Of a stretch of 64,000 bases of DNA, positions 13,301-28,200 are shown one piece after another. The notes beneath the pieces were generated by a model. That model worked only from the letters and a program-made list of their open reading frames with translations. It did not search any database and was not told where the DNA came from. The stretch comes from Elgaria multicarinata webbii (taxonomy: Eukaryota > Chordata > Lepidosauria > Squamata > Anguidae), in the NCBI RefSeq assembly GCF_023053635.1, contig NC_086182.1:4117001-4181000 (forward strand), written 5' to 3'. The translations under genes and the position numbers were made by a program. Every line of letters starts with the position of its first letter. Positions within the stretch are counted from its first letter, which is position 1.

Positions 13301-16300
13301 CTTAGCAGTAGTGGCGTGAGGGCTTCTATTTGCGAGGGCTTCCTTCATTTTGCTTCTTCCTCCCTCAAAACTGCAAGGCCGTTAGGGCTGCTGCTTGGTT
13401 TTTGCCCCCCTGCCCCAACCTTTTACCTCACAAAGAGAATGGGCTGCTGAATTCCTTTTAAGGGGCAGATGGCCCAGGACTCATGCTAGGTGTGTGACAG
13501 ACAGAAATTCAATAAGTGCAGCTTTACCTATAGCATATGAGGGTGGAAGCAGCTCCTGCCCACATTCCGACAGTACTTCAGCTGCATGACACTCAGGTCC
13601 AGGTATGACCACTCAGAAGAGAACGTTGGCAAGTGCTGGCTCCATACTCACATGCCAAGTAAAGCTACACCTATTAGCAGCAGCAGCAGCAGCAGCAGCA
13701 AAACCTAACAGTTTTGAGGTAAAAATATTTCAGTTCTCTCAGTTTTGAGGGCATATTTCACAGCCCTCTCAGCTATTTCCAGGGCTAAAGACAAAAGGGC
13801 CAGAGGATACTGAGCTATTCTAGCTGGATTTAGTTGGAGCAAGACACTATATCCCAAAAGTGACTTGCAGTTGTCTGAACTATTGGTAGTTTTGTGCAAA
13901 CACTTATAATTTAAGAACTACTTTGAACACATTAGAAAAGCAGCCCAAACTGGCTAATCCCTACTTAAACTCAGAACTGTAGTAATCTGGATTGTATGCC
14001 ATCCAAGGGCATTTTCAGACAAGGAGCTTAAGACACCTTTGAGCCCCTCATGCTCTGTTAACATCAGAATCAGGCTGTTCTGCATGCAGAAGAGAGAGTA
14101 TGGAGCAAGGACATTTGTACTGCAAAAGAGCGCGCTTGTCAGTGTAGGTTTTACAACCAGAAGCAACAACTGCTCAAGACCCCTTGAGTAGCTGCTGTCT
14201 CCTATTTAGTAAGAGCACACGAATTCAGACATAGCAAAACAGCCTAAAAAAACGACCTTTTATGTTTTAGTGGAGACTTTTCCTCTTGTTTTCCTGAGCC
14301 AGGAATCCCTCTAGAGATCTCATAATGGTGATCCCAGGAGATGCCCCACACTTTGTCCTAATGGTCCATTAATTCACACTTCCAGTAAAGCTTTTCAATT
14401 GCAGCTCCATGCAAAAGGCCCCATCCACCCATGCTACATTCTTCCTCAAGGTCTCCAAGGAAGACCATTCTACAGCAGAGGCCTAGAAAAGTTTATAAGC
14501 AGCACTGACTCACCAGATCATTCCTTCAAACAGGTTGTGAATGATGAGGTGCGACTGGGTAACAACTATTAGCAAAGTCACATGGGTCCAGCCAAACTAG
14601 AAAGAGAGAACATGCAGTCCAGTTTGCAAGGGGGAAAACGTTTCTCAAAAACAAGCCAAACTGCTGATCAAGAACTGATATGAGAGAGAAATAAAGAGAG
14701 AGAGAGAGAGAGAACGAGAACACTCTGGAGAATTCGGTACCCCACATTCCACAGGGATGGGCATAGCACAAAACCCTTTGTCTCTAATTTGGAATCAAGC
14801 AATCCCTTTCCAGACATAAAAGAGACCTGCTGTTCGTGCCTCTTTTGCAGCAGGATCTGAAATGGGCTGGACAAAAATGTCCACGCAGCACTCAATTCTC
14901 CAATGCCGGCCAGATCTAAATATATCAAAATGTTGATGACTTCATAGGGTCCTGGTCAACAGTTCAGTTTTGACCAGAGGCCTCTCCTTCCCTTCCCTGT
15001 ATGAACAGCAATGGAGGCCCGAGAGAGCCCTTCCTTTAGGCACTTCTGCTGCTCACTCGCATTCCCTATGCCTTTTGTTGTGTGCATCAACAAGTAGCTG
15101 ACGTGCTAAAGGAAGGCCCCTGCCAAAGCCATTCAGTTGCTTGTGGGGACCAAGTGGTCTGAACATAGAACACCAATTCTGTACCTGTTGGCACTGGTCG
15201 CCAGTGTGCTTCCGGAAACAATTCAAATGTTACTGGTTGTTACCTTTAAGGCCCTAAACCAGAGTGGGGAACCTACAGCCTTTTAGATGCTGCTGAACTC
15301 CAATTCCTATCATTCCCAGCTAGCATGGCCAATCAGGGATGATGGGAGCTGCTGGTTCCCCACTCCTTCCCCCAAAAGCTTCAGAGACAGGTTATTTGAA
15401 GAGCAGCCTACACTCATGAGAGTTCATTCAGCCCATTTGTTTAGGCTTGGAGGTCATGCTCTTGGGCCAGCCAGTAAAGTCCACCAGGTTGGTCGACACA
15501 AGAAACAGGGACTTTTCAGTGATGGCCCGATCACCATGGAACCTCCTCCCACAGGAAGTACATTTGGCTCCCTTGTTGTCTGATTTTAAATAGGCTCTAA
15601 ATACCTGATTTGCACCTGCTCTTAATGGATAATGACGCTGACCCATGTTCTTATGTTCTAATTTTAATCATTGCTGCTATGTCCCTGGCTTGGATGCCCA
15701 AACGGGGAACAGTGCTTGTCTCTCCCCATATAAACCAGAGCTGTAATGCAGGGTTTATTCTTGAGTTACAATTCTGGCTTGTTGGAGGAGAGACGAGTCA
15801 GAGTTCCCAGTTCAGACATAACGCTAACCAAGCCAGAGATGGAGAGTTCCTGAATTGTTTAGCCACTTCCACTGGCAGGAGGCGCCAAGCAGGAGTGACC
15901 AAGGCACGAGCACGTTGGCTTATTTACGGTAACCTAGAGTCTAAAAAAAAACCTCTGGGTTGCTGTTATGTGCCGAGCAAACTACACAGCCCTGAAATGC
16001 ATTGTAAAACCACCCCCAACACACAAAAGGAGGGGGGATTTCAGGTATCTAAAGAAAATGAGGCAGTGTCAAACAATTCTTAAAGGCATTTAGACCGCCA
16101 GGACTTGTGGGTCTCTCCGCTTCCACACACATTAAGCCATAATGGAACACAAAGGAAATACAGAAAGGTTTGAAGGCTTGTGATTTTCTAAAACAAGATG
16201 TAAATAGCCTGTTAATTTCCATCTCTCTCTCTCTCTCTCCCTCCCCACTTCACGAGCTATTAACTCTGAAAGCACAAAATCCATTTGCTTAATCTTACCA

Positions 16301-19300
16301 TGTAAAATTGGAGTCGATAATGCTTTTTGACCAGACTCAAAACAAACATGCAGAAGCCTGTAGAGGGAGAGACGGGGTGGGGGTGGGGAGAGAGAAATTA
16401 AATAACAGAAATATCTCCCGTATTCTCTGTTGACCCACATCAAAGTTTCATGGAGTCCCATTAGCACTCCAACTTCAGAGAAGCCAACACCTCCATGGGA
16501 TCCAGGGGACATAATGAAAACCACGGAGTTCCCACCCACCCCATTCATTAAAATGCCAAGGTAGTATTGCAAGCGAATGTACTACCCTTAAAGGCAGCCT
16601 TAAAATCTTAAAAGAGATATAAAATAAAGAAATCATGCTGATGTTCTATCACTTCTCAACCAAAACAGGGGTACACCATCAAAACCATCATTCCAGGGCC
16701 ATGTTTCCCCTTCCTCTCCCTCGTGATGTGTAGGTAAGGCAGGGGTGAACAACCTTACTGGCCCCAAGGGCCGTATTGGGCAATGCCAGGGACACGGACA
16801 CACCTGGAGCTGGAAGGGAATGGAAGGGTTTGCTTTGCTAGTGCTAGTCAGGGAACTCCTTCCTTATCTCTGAGAAAAGAAAGAGGCTTCTCTTGCCACT
16901 GCTAGCAAGGGAAACCCGGGGCAATTGTTGCCAGGATATTTTCAGCAGCAGTCATGGGAGGAGTGAGGTCTGGCAGACTGCCAGAAATAGCTTGGTGGGC
17001 TGCATGCGGCCCATTGAGTCGCGTTTTTTGCACCCCTGAGTTAAGGGAAGTGCCAGGTGCGTGTTCATTGGCTCACGCATTTCACCAGTCCTACTGCATA
17101 TAAACAGCAGCCATGAGGGGCTGATGAGCAGGGCAACTTCAGGCTAGGTGGCTTCCAAATGGGGTTAGACAAATTCACAGAGGAGGAGGGCGAGGCTTCC
17201 ATGAATCACTCTAATCCAGTGAGGGGAAGATAACAGAAACCACTTCCCTTGGAGGAGTCAAGACCATTTATAAGATATCTGGGGCAATTAAGCTGCAGTA
17301 TCAGGAATCCCCCACACATTCACATTCAGCTTTCTCCGCTGTGGCACCCCGGTTGTGGAACGAGCTCTCCAGAGAGGTCCGCCTGGTGCCTACACTGTAC
17401 TCCTTTCGTCGCCAGCTGAAAACCTTTTTATTCACTCAGTATTTTAACACTTAATTTTAACTTAAATTTAAATTTTACTGTTTTAACTCTGTATTTTAAT
17501 CTTATATCAACTTTGCTGCGTGGTTTTATCCTGGTTGCGCTTTTTATACTGTATTTCGTAATTGTGTTTCTAACCTGTTGGGTGTTTTATTGTGGTTTTA
17601 ATTTTTGTGAACCGCCCAGAGAGCTTCGGCTATTGGGCGGTATAAAAATGTAATAAATAAATCAATAAAAAATCTAATAAATAAATAATGTGCTCAGTGG
17701 CCCTGATGCCTCCACCAACTTACGGCCGCACTGCAGTCCTTCTGTTCTGGGATGCAGAGCATCCACTGCATCTTTGCACAGGAAATTTGAGATCCAGCCA
17801 AGGAACGAGAAGCACACTTTCCCATTCCTGGATGGGAGATCTTTGGGATGCAAGGTGTAGGGGCTTGCAGAGGAAGGCAACTTCAGAAGGGCTTCCACCC
17901 CTGCCCCAAACCACAGTTCCTGCATGGATTCCAGGGCAGGTAGAACTTTGCCACCAGAGATTTACGTCCAGACCCCTCTTGGCTTCTTTAGTACAGTCCC
18001 AGAAGCCACCTTGGCCTGTGCAATTGCCCTGCCATCTTGACCTACCTTCACCTGTGCAATTGCCCTGCCATCTTGGCCTACCTTCACCCTTGCAATTGCC
18101 CTGCCATCTTGGCCTACCTTCACCCGTGAAATTGCCCTGCCATCTTGGCCTACCTTCACCTGTGCAATTGCCCTGCCATCTTGGCCTACCTTCACCCGTG
18201 CAATTGCCCTGCCATCTTGGCCTACCTTCCGACATATTTTGCCAAACAGAGGGCAGAACTAAAATTGAGCGGAGGCAGGACTGGATGGCCCACAAGTCGG
18301 AATGCATGAACACATGGCACCCAATGAGAAAAGGGCCCTCTCGCAGAGATGGCTCCATCTTGCCTTTTGGAATTACAGTAGCAAGTTACAACGCTCTGGG
18401 AACGCCAAGCAATCCATTTCAAGTCCCATAATTCTTAAACGGGAGAACACTGTTCCACTTACCTGTTAAATAGAGCGCAAAGGAAATGAAGCGGTGGTAT
18501 TTGCTAAGAATCCTCAAGGGCTCCTCCCTCTGGACCAGCGTGAAAAAATAATCTGTTACTGTCTCACCATAGAAGAAGTAGTTCACACAGAGCAGGAAAT
18601 ACCTAAAAGAGAGACATATCCAGCCTGGAGTGAAACGCTGGCCCAGGAAGAGAGGCAGCTGGCAGGGTCCATATAAGCCCCCGGTACCCTCCCAAGACCT
18701 CTGCTTGGTTACCAGCTCCCAGAGATCCTTTGCTCCAGCTCCTCACTCATGGGCAGGTAGCAGCTCTGAGAGCATCTCAATGATGTTAACATCCCTGTTG
18801 GTATATGCGCCCAAAGGGGACCATGAGTAGCAGTAGCAGTTGGTGCCCCACGGATGGTGTGGAGATGCACTCCCCGCAGTCGCTCCTCCCACCCAACGAG
18901 AGAATCGTCTTTCTTCTTTGGGAAGTCAGGTTTGAGGAGCATCTGGATCAGAAACCCTTCTGCCTTCAGAGTTTAAAAACTAGAGCCTGGGAAAGGGCAG
19001 GTGATCACTCCTTGCTAGGCACCAAAGTGTCACCAGTTGCTGGAGCCACGGAATAGTAGAGTTGGGCCTATAAAAAGACCTCCATACAGACACCTTCTAG
19101 GAAAACGGAAGGTATAGACTCCCCTTGAAGTTCATCAAGACAGCCCAAGGTCTGGTTCCCCTTACCAACTCAGCGTCCTGAACCAGGGCAGCTCGTATGA
19201 ATGATAAACGTTGTAGCCAATTGAGATGATCTCCTGGAAACACTTGATCTGTACGCACATCACCTGCAACGCACAGGGCAGTTCATGTTAGGCAATTTTC

Positions 19301-19347
19301 AGCCCACTTTACAAAAACAAGTATCTAAATAATGCTTTTAAGGGTTC

Positions 19348-19393
<46 letters not shown>

Positions 19394-21524
19394 TTTGCTG
19401 TACTCTTTGCAACAGTAATGTAGATAGGAACAGGTAACAGTAATAACAGTCCCATATTTGGGGGGGGCACTTTGGCTGAGATACAGCAGCTCATCTGAGA
19501 CGAGTTCACAGCGGAGAGGAGATTCAAAGCCCTCTTAGCCACAATGGCTGGCACTTGGCCATAAGGACACTTATTCCTGGTCTCTCTCAAGCATTGCTGA
19601 TGGTATCCCAACTGCACCAGTTTATCAGAGGATATAGCAACGGTATAGGAGACTCCGTGTGGATCACACAAGGCCTCTCTCTCAGCATGGATATCCCAGG
19701 GGGGCTGCAGTGGAGGGGTCTCAAGGCCTGTCGCCCACAGTCTGCAGCACTGCCGCATTTCTTTCTGCCTGCTCAGATTGCTGGGTTAAAAGCGAGGAAA
19801 CACTTTCCTTGCCGTCATCCCTCCTCCCACACAAATTTGCTCTGAGATCCACAGCAAAGAGCCAAAGCAAGGTGCAGGAGGAGCGTGCGCCTTGTTTACA
19901 AGCAGAATCGTGCTCCCAGAAGCGTGATTCTACTCGGAAAGAAGGGGCACGCTCTCCACATAGCCCCTCTGACCTGGCCAATATCCTGATGCATTTGCTG
20001 TCCCTGGTGCAAGCTCATCCAAGCTATGGTACAGTGCTGATGAATCAGGGACTCACCTTAAACTCCTAGAAGAGCTTTCTGCAGCCACAGGGAATAAATC
20101 TGGGGCTGGACAGGGAGGAACCAAGGTTCCTTTCGCTGGAGAGGCGAGAGAAAGCGGCTGCTCTTGCCTCCAGCATCAGACACAAGAGGCAGGCAGGAGC
20201 AAGGGAACCGGCCCAGCTGCTGGGCGTTCTGGCCTCATGGCAGGAAGCAACGGCACGAGCCTGGCTCCAGGTCTGTCTCCTACAGAGGCTTCTTCCCAGC
20301 AACGCTGAATGAGCCAGGGTCTTGGCGACCACATCGCTTCTTGCCAGGACTAATATGCTCCACTCAAGTGCAGGTGTTTGGAAGGCTAGTTAAGGCCTCC
20401 ACGCACTGGGTGCCCCCATCCTCTCCCACCCAGCAGAAGATGGGGGCAGGGGGGAGGAAGAGAAGATAACAACCCTGCCACCATTGGGGCCTCTTGTCCC
20501 TCTCCCCTCCGTGTCAGGGGCAGAGGGAGATGGGTTAGGTACTCAGCACCTCACTGAGTGCATTCTTCCTCTCTCCTTCCTCTTACTGGGAGAGGCAGGG
20601 GCTGAAGGGAGAGGATGCAGCGCACCTGTGCAGGGCTCCACAGCTGCCTCCCTGCCTAGAAGGGGATGGTAGCGCTGCTCTCTCTCCCACACATTATCTC
20701 CCACCCCCACCCCCAAGCCTTAGCTAAGGGAGGCAGGAAAGGGCACAGGAGAAGGGGGGGCAAGCAGTTCACAGGTGCTCCGAAGCAATCCGGCCTCCTG
20801 TGCTGAAGGCAGAGATGTTCTGGGAGGGCAGAGAGGTCTCTCTCCCTGGGGAACTCCAAAGCTTTCCCCAGGAGGATGGGATTTCCCAAAGGTGTAGACC
20901 GCCCTCTAGCCTCCAAGAATAAAAGGGACATTTTTTTCAGAGAGAGAAAGAGAGGGTGGAGGGACGCAGGAACTTCAGAAGCTGCCTTACGCCGAGTCTG
21001 ACCCTTGGTCCATCCAGCCCAGTATCGTCAACAGTGGCTGACAGCAACAGCTCTCCAGGGTTTCTGGCCAGAATTTTTCCATCATTACCTGCAGATGCCA
21101 GGGACCGCACCTGGGACCTGCGGCATGCAAAGTAGGTGCTCTCTCAAGGACAGCATCTTCCAGCAGACAACACATTTTTGACAGAGCTAGTACGAAGCAA
21201 GGGACAGGGACTGAAGGCTACGGCATGCCCAGCGATGTAATGGGCCCCGGGTTCTCAGGAACTCAGCGCCGGCACCGCAGTTGGGGGGAAATGAATTTCC
21301 GGAGCAACTATTTATTGTTCCTTGTCGTGATGTAAAGTATTGGGGGTGGGAGTTGGTTGGTCGCGAATGGGCAACTAAGACCTATTAGCTTTAAGGAAAG
21401 ACACGTTCCTGGCGGAGATGAAAAGTGCTAGAACTGTTTTGTTGATATGAGTCACCACAGCCGCCTGCAGTTTTGGACTCTCCTTGGAGACGTGGCTATG
21501 GGGGCGGTTATGCTGAGTGCCACC

Positions 21525-21566
<42 letters not shown>

Positions 21567-24500
21567 CAAGAACTTACAATCATCATCAACACCATCGGTC
21601 CCAGGTAAATGATGATGAAAAAGAAGACGATCATCGCCAGAGTCAGGATGCCTCTCACCCACCAGTTCCTCCACCTGCAAAAGAAGAGCAAAAGTGTCAA
21701 AAGTTCAGCAAATGGGTGGAAGCCTCACCCCATCGAGTCGATGCCAGAAATAATTTGAGGAACTGGATTATATTGCTTGAATCAAAGACACACACAATGT
21801 TTGAGGAGCATAATACAGGCCCTCCCACCGAAAAGTGAGGTGACAGAGATCTGCTGTGCTATCCGCACATTATACAGTAAAAGCACCGCTTCACACCAGA
21901 AGTGACTGTGAAGGCTAGGAGCTATCCTCTAAGCCTAATTAGCCAAAAAATCAAGACAGTAACCTAGCAGTGAAATGGACTGTTTCCTACCATGCCTGAC
22001 AGACTTTAACTGGACTCCTCCTTCAGCAAGGGCCCTCTTGACCCAACTTCTGACGTGCAGCCGGTCTGGCAGACCACCTCCCAACTCCTCTCAACAACAC
22101 CTGCTTGACCCTGCGGTGGACTCTGGGATGTCTGGGGTGCTCCCTCTGCCACGACCCAGGCTCTGAACACCAGACCTCATGTCTGCCACCACTTCTTATG
22201 GGGCGACACAGGCTCTGAACACCAGACCCGGCAGAGGCTACTCCCTGCTCAAGCCAAGCACCACCACTTGATACGCCCGAGGCAAGGGATAAAGCCCACC
22301 TTCCTCCAAACTATGTGGAGAAAGGGGTTAAAGTGGAGAATGGATTTTAATATATATAATAATGCGCTGTGAGTTATATCCGCTTAGATGAATGATTGTC
22401 AGAGTGGGTGTTATATGTGTAAACTTAAGATGATAAATGCCAAACAGACACGTGGGATTTTTGTGGTAGTTTTAAAACAAACAATCAAAATTTATTTTTA
22501 AAAGTTCATAAGCTTTGTTTCAAATAACAACATTTAAAAACCTTTTTGAAACCTTTCATACAATCCGGTCACTCCCACATTCGCGCTTTCCTTTTTCTCA
22601 CACAATCACTCTTGAACTTTCTTTATTATCAGTATTGATTAATATACTTCCACTACGTGCACACCACACCCTAAAGACACCACTCACTACACTGACTCTC
22701 AAATTTCCCAGAACTTAAGTACCGTGAATACAGAGAGCACTTCAGACTCGAAGAGTACCTAACAAGTCTCCCTGAAAAGGTTTCCTGAAAAGAACGAGAA
22801 CTCACAATCCCCTCCGTCCTTCCCTTATATATCACTCCTCCCCCCTCCCAAGACATTCTAACTCCGCCCACTCAGGCCAACATTCTAAAAACCACAGACT
22901 TACACACTGCAGACATACATTTGGAATTGACTTGTGGGGTGTAACGCCACACCCTCCCCCTCCAACAAAGACTGAGTTCCAAGGAAGGGGGGCGGGGAGA
23001 CAGTCTCTGAACCTGGGCCTCCTGTTCGATAAGCCCCTGGGAAGATTCCTCCCTGACTCCTGGAGAGCCTTGGGGAATTCCCTCCCACACTCCCCATCTT
23101 GGCTGGGCTTCTTCTAGTTCAGCCTCCGAGGCTGACTCAGCACCTGAAACCAAACCAGGGAGCCCAGGCCCCATCTTGACAACAGGCTTCCCCAGCAAGT
23201 GGTATTCAGAGGTTCTTTCCTTTTTAAACAGCAACTAGACACAAGGAGAGCTCATGGATGTGAACATGCCCTGGATACAGCTGTATCTTCCTGCAACAGC
23301 ACCTAGGGTTTACTAGAGGGCCTACATGAGCCCTCTTCACTTCTGCCACTGCATCCAGGTAAGTCAGGGAAAGGGACAAGGGATGCAAAACATGCCTGAT
23401 ATTGCATGGATCGAGGGACTGGGCCCATAGAATCCAATACCAAAACCCCTCCATTTTCAGGTCTTGCCCCCTTACTTATCATCCTGAGAGTTTCCAGAGA
23501 AAAACAAAAGCTATGCGGAGACCTTTTCCATTTCAGCAACCCTTTCCTTCATGGTAGATCAGCTTCCTAATAGGTTTCAAAGTTTTGCCACACTTTTAGG
23601 AAGGGTGAGACACAATTGCTATTTCTAGCACTGGCTGCTTCTTGAAAGAACACAGCTTATATCCCCGAGGGTCTGTTTGCAGAAGGTCAGGCTCCAAACA
23701 CTGCTGGAGAATTGAAGGACTGGAGAATATCAGATTGAGAACCCTTTGGGGACAAGCAATAGATAACAGCTTTGAAATGGTGGTAACCTGCCTCAAGGGC
23801 ACAGGAGACTCAGGCTAAATAAATAATCTCAAATTACATATCCTACAAATGAAGACCACAATGAAGGTTATGCAATGCCAAGTCTCTAACCCAGGGATGG
23901 GCAAAACGCAGAAAAGGCCTACTAGAAGATCTCTGGGTGGTTTGCTGTAGACCAGAAAGGGTTTGCAATTCCTGGTTGCTTAACACTTATTAAACACACA
24001 CACACACCCTAAAATGAGTCTGGCCTTGATCAAACTGAGCAGGGTGAGATTGCTTCCAAGCAATATTTGTTTGCGGGTGGTTCAGTCTCTCCTTTTTAGC
24101 ACCTGGGGGTGTCCTATGCTGCCAGATCAGGACCAAACAGGAAGGATACCTGAAATAAGATGTGGGGAAGTTGGTGCTCACATTAAAAAAAAGAGAGATC
24201 TGTTGGTTACACTTCTTCCGCCATCATTAGTGCGCCTGCTTCTTCTCTGCAGAGTGATAGAACAACAATTCTAGGCAACTTTTGGCCCTCCAGATGTTTT
24301 GGCCTACAACTCCCATGACCATGGGCTTTAGTGGCTAGGGCTGATGGGAGCTGTTAAGCCAAAACATCTGGAGAGCCACAGTTGCCCATCCCTAAATTAA
24401 ATAAAGTACACAACATAGTTCACCAACAGGAGGAAGAAATGCGGTTGCTCAAGAGCCTTTTGACTGACATCAGCACTACCTGGAGGACAGGTTGGACAGG

Positions 24501-25153
24501 GCCCGGTTGAGGACCTCTGGGGTGTCGTCCACCGGGGCAGCTGGGGCGACCTCCGACTTGCACTCGCTGTCAGATGCCGTTTCTCCATCCAGCTTGTTTT
24601 CCAACTCTGATTCCTGCATGGAAAGAGAGACAGGAATTTATTGCAAACAAGCAGGCCAGGGGTCAGCTTTAGTTCTTAAAAATAAATAAACCTACATCTG
24701 CTCCAAGGAGGAGGGGATTCACCCAGGAGGAAGGAAAGGGAGAGAGCAAGTATGCCAGCTTGTAGCGTCATCCTAGCCACAGTTAGAGTAGCAGGGAAGC
24801 TTTCCTTGCACTGGCCATCCATAACCAAGGGGGAGAAAGCAGCAGCTGTTGGCTTTTCAAATTTCCAAACTCCATTACTTAAATGCATTCACACCACAAT
24901 GCTCTGCCAAGTAAGAGATTCATAGCAATAATGGGAAATGGTCCTAGTTAGTGACAGTGCCAACATACAAGTATTCATCCCATTTAATAAAACTCCAAGT
25001 ATTCCTTAGTATAGCAAAAGAGAGGGAAGATGCAAAGGCTGTCTGGAGATGCTTAGGTAGTTGCAGTGGCAGGTGGCCAGCAGATCTAGCTTGTCCAAGG
25101 GCAGCCAAGTTCCCAGGACAGTATTTATAGTAGCTTCTATTGTCTGAGACACA

Positions 25154-25207
<54 letters not shown>

Positions 25208-28200
25208 CCATTTCCTGAGATGAATCAACGGTAGAAAGGAAACGCTGCACTATGCATGTGCCACCCCAGCACCCATATCAGCCCATACAAGGCTGCAGAT
25301 GGCTTCAATGCATATGCCCAAAACCCCATCTCAGGAGTCAGGGCTGTTGCTTTTTCCACCTATTTAGCTACTTTTCTACTTTAAAAGGACTCACGATGGC
25401 ATGCAATGCAAAACAAAATAAATAGGATTTATGCTGCAAAAGAAAAAAGAAAGAAAAGAACATCAATAGTGTGTTTTTTAAGAATTAAAATCAAAAATCA
25501 AAACATAATTGCAACCTTGAATCACAATCTAAGAGTAGCCAGAGTTGGGGACAAGCCAGAGCTGGGAAGAGACAAGCCACAGTTCCTGTTTTGCACAACA
25601 TGGTAAATCCTCCTCCTCCTCCTCCTCCTCCTCTCCCTTTGGATTGGGGTGGGGAACAGCATTAGTACAATACAATATAAATCAAATGCATAAAACTAAT
25701 TAAAAGAGCATATATAAAACCAATGTAATATTAAAATATAACAAACAGGGCATCTTAATTTTTTTCAATTTAAAATTCATCTGGGTAGGCCTGCCAGAAG
25801 AGACTAGTCTTTATAACCTGGTGACAAAGCATCCCTGGGTGGTTTAGCTGCTTCCACTCAGGGCAGGCAATGTGCAGCAGCATGCTTGCTCATTCCCAGC
25901 AACCAGAGAATCATAGAACCATAGAATAGTAGAGTTGGAAGGGGCCTACAAGGCCATTGAGACCAACCCCCTGCTCATTGCAGGAATCCACCTTAAAGCA
26001 TCCCTGACAGATAGCTGCCCAGCTGCCTCTAGGGTGTTCTACTGCTCTAACAGTCAGGAAGTTTTTCCTGATGTCCAGCCAGAATTGGGCTTCCTGTGAC
26101 TTAGCCCGTTATTCCGTGTCCTGCACTCTGGGAGGATCGAGAAGAGATCCTGGCCCTCCTCCGAGTGACAACCTTTCAAGCACTTGAAGAGTGCGATCAC
26201 GTCTTGAAAGTAAGTTCCACTGTATTCAGTGAGATTTACTCTTTAGTAAGTATGCTCAGGCTACGCTTGTGTGCTCACACTTACGGGCCACTTAGCGCAA
26301 TGGGGCTTACTCCCAGGTAAGTGTGTAAAGAGTACTGTCTCAGTCTCTGAGCTTTGCACCAAGAATGCTTTGCCAAGCCAAAAATAACTTATTGCTCTGC
26401 TCAGCATAGATTACCTTGCAGCGTTCTTGAAAAGATGAACCAGGGAGGAGGAGAAAGAGCCCAAACTCGCCATTCTGAGCTCCTTGGTAGAAGATACAAA
26501 GAGTGCTAAATAAATCACGCGCAACAAGAGCAGAGCAGCCCCAAGTGGAGTGGGGAGGATCTACCACCACAGGTTTAGATTAGGGAGGATCTACTGGCTC
26601 AGTTCAGCCAGGGTGGGAGGTACGGAATGCCCTCTTTGGAGGCCCTGTGCTCGCATGCCACCCCCCTGCAGTGGGTTTTCTCTGCTGGAGCTCTCTGCCA
26701 GCACTGCAGGATCCTCTGGGGCAGCAGGGCTCTCACCCCCAACCCCTGGTGAAATGCGACCCCTGCCATATCCTGACTCCCTACAGCAGACAGTATGAGG
26801 AGGTTAGAATTTGGAAGTTAAAAGGGCTGCATGTAGACATATTTCTAAGTTAATTGCCCTGAGAATTTCATTGAAGTGCAGGGTATAAATCCCTAAAATA
26901 AAATAAATTAATCAGGGCCCACTTGCTCAGATCCCATGCAAAGGGCTGCATTTCACGCTGGCAAGACGTGGAGAGAATAAAATGGCACAGCATGAACAAG
27001 AACCCCAAACCCAAAGAGGGATATAGCGTTCCAAGCATCTTCTGGATGGATTTCTGGGCTTACAAGAGTGTTGTTTATTTTAACTATACAGGAGTGTGCT
27101 TAACGTAGGTGGGGCAAGACTAGGAAAGCAGAAGCAAAATGGCTGGATAATTGGCAGCCTTTCCATCCCTGACGCAAATCACAGCTGTCCCTCTGCAAAT
27201 CACTGGTTTACATACAGATCAGGAAGCCAAGCTAGCTGCTTGCTAGCGTGCTGAGCTCTGGTCCAACCCGGAGGTTTCTATGGTAACCACCTCCCGCTCT
27301 CTTACATATTCAGGGATGCGCATGGCTTCCGTTGCTCCTGGCTATTCTTACACAACTGGGTTAGCACACAAACATGACGCGTATAACCTGCACAAAACAC
27401 CTGATCGAATACATCTGGCATACCCACATTAGCAATCCCAAGAATTTCAACGGGATGGAATATTTGAAAATAGGAATTAAAATTAAACACTCACACACAG
27501 AAACAGTGCTTTTGCCAGCAGCCTACTGAAACAGGAAGGGCAGTAGCTCAGTGGTGGAGCAATGTGCTTTGTGCCCATAAGTTTCCAGGTTCAATCACCG
27601 GCATTTCCAGGTAAGGTTAGGAAAGAATCCTACCTGAAACCCTGGAGAGCCACTGTTGACAGTGATGACCATGAGCTAAATGAACCAGTGTAAGGCTCCT
27701 CAGATGTTATGGTGGAAACTGTACATGTTGGTAACTCTACACTGAATCACCACCAATCCTGATTAGAGATGTAAAATTTCCGGAAATTTTTAAGCCATAT
27801 TTTTTTCCTGTCCCCCCACCCCCTGGAAAAAACCAGAAATTTTCAGAAAAATTGAAAAAAAATGCAATATTAGCACTTTCTACAGATTAAAAGTCACTTT
27901 GTTGCTTTAGGAACATAAAATCTAATTATGTACTAGTTGGTTTGGCATAAAATTATCACATTTGGTATATAAAAAGGACAGTATATTCAAACAATTATTA
28001 CAAATTGAATTTACTTTAATTTTTTTAACCTTTTTTGTAACAAATGAAGCAACAAGCTCCTGAACTGTAAGAAACCTTTTTGGTTTTGCCAGTTTGTGAG
28101 GAGCAGGCAAAAAACAATTTAAAAAACAGAAGAAACCATCAACATTGGTAACAAAGAAAATTATTTATGTGTCCGCTAATCCTTCACAGTTAAAATAAAA

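Noticed and set aside
15610-16083. 157-codon plus-strand frame
   Set aside because: No recognisable domain, antisense to CDS2 intron 6, and it starts in a LINE fragment.
18009-18232. CRISPR-like regular repeats
   Set aside because: Units are contiguous without unique spacers: a vertebrate minisatellite, not a CRISPR array.
17688-18431. 247-codon open frame on + and 212-codon frame on - with repeating [12 protein letters not shown]-like peptides
   Set aside because: Both come from the 36-bp minisatellite, whose period is a multiple of three; no splice or promoter support, and it lies in a CDS2 intron.
27535-27610. tRNA-like sequence (AGCTCAGTGGTGGAGC..GGTTCAATC)
   Set aside because: It is the head of a SINE; no acceptor stem pairing or intact 3' half.
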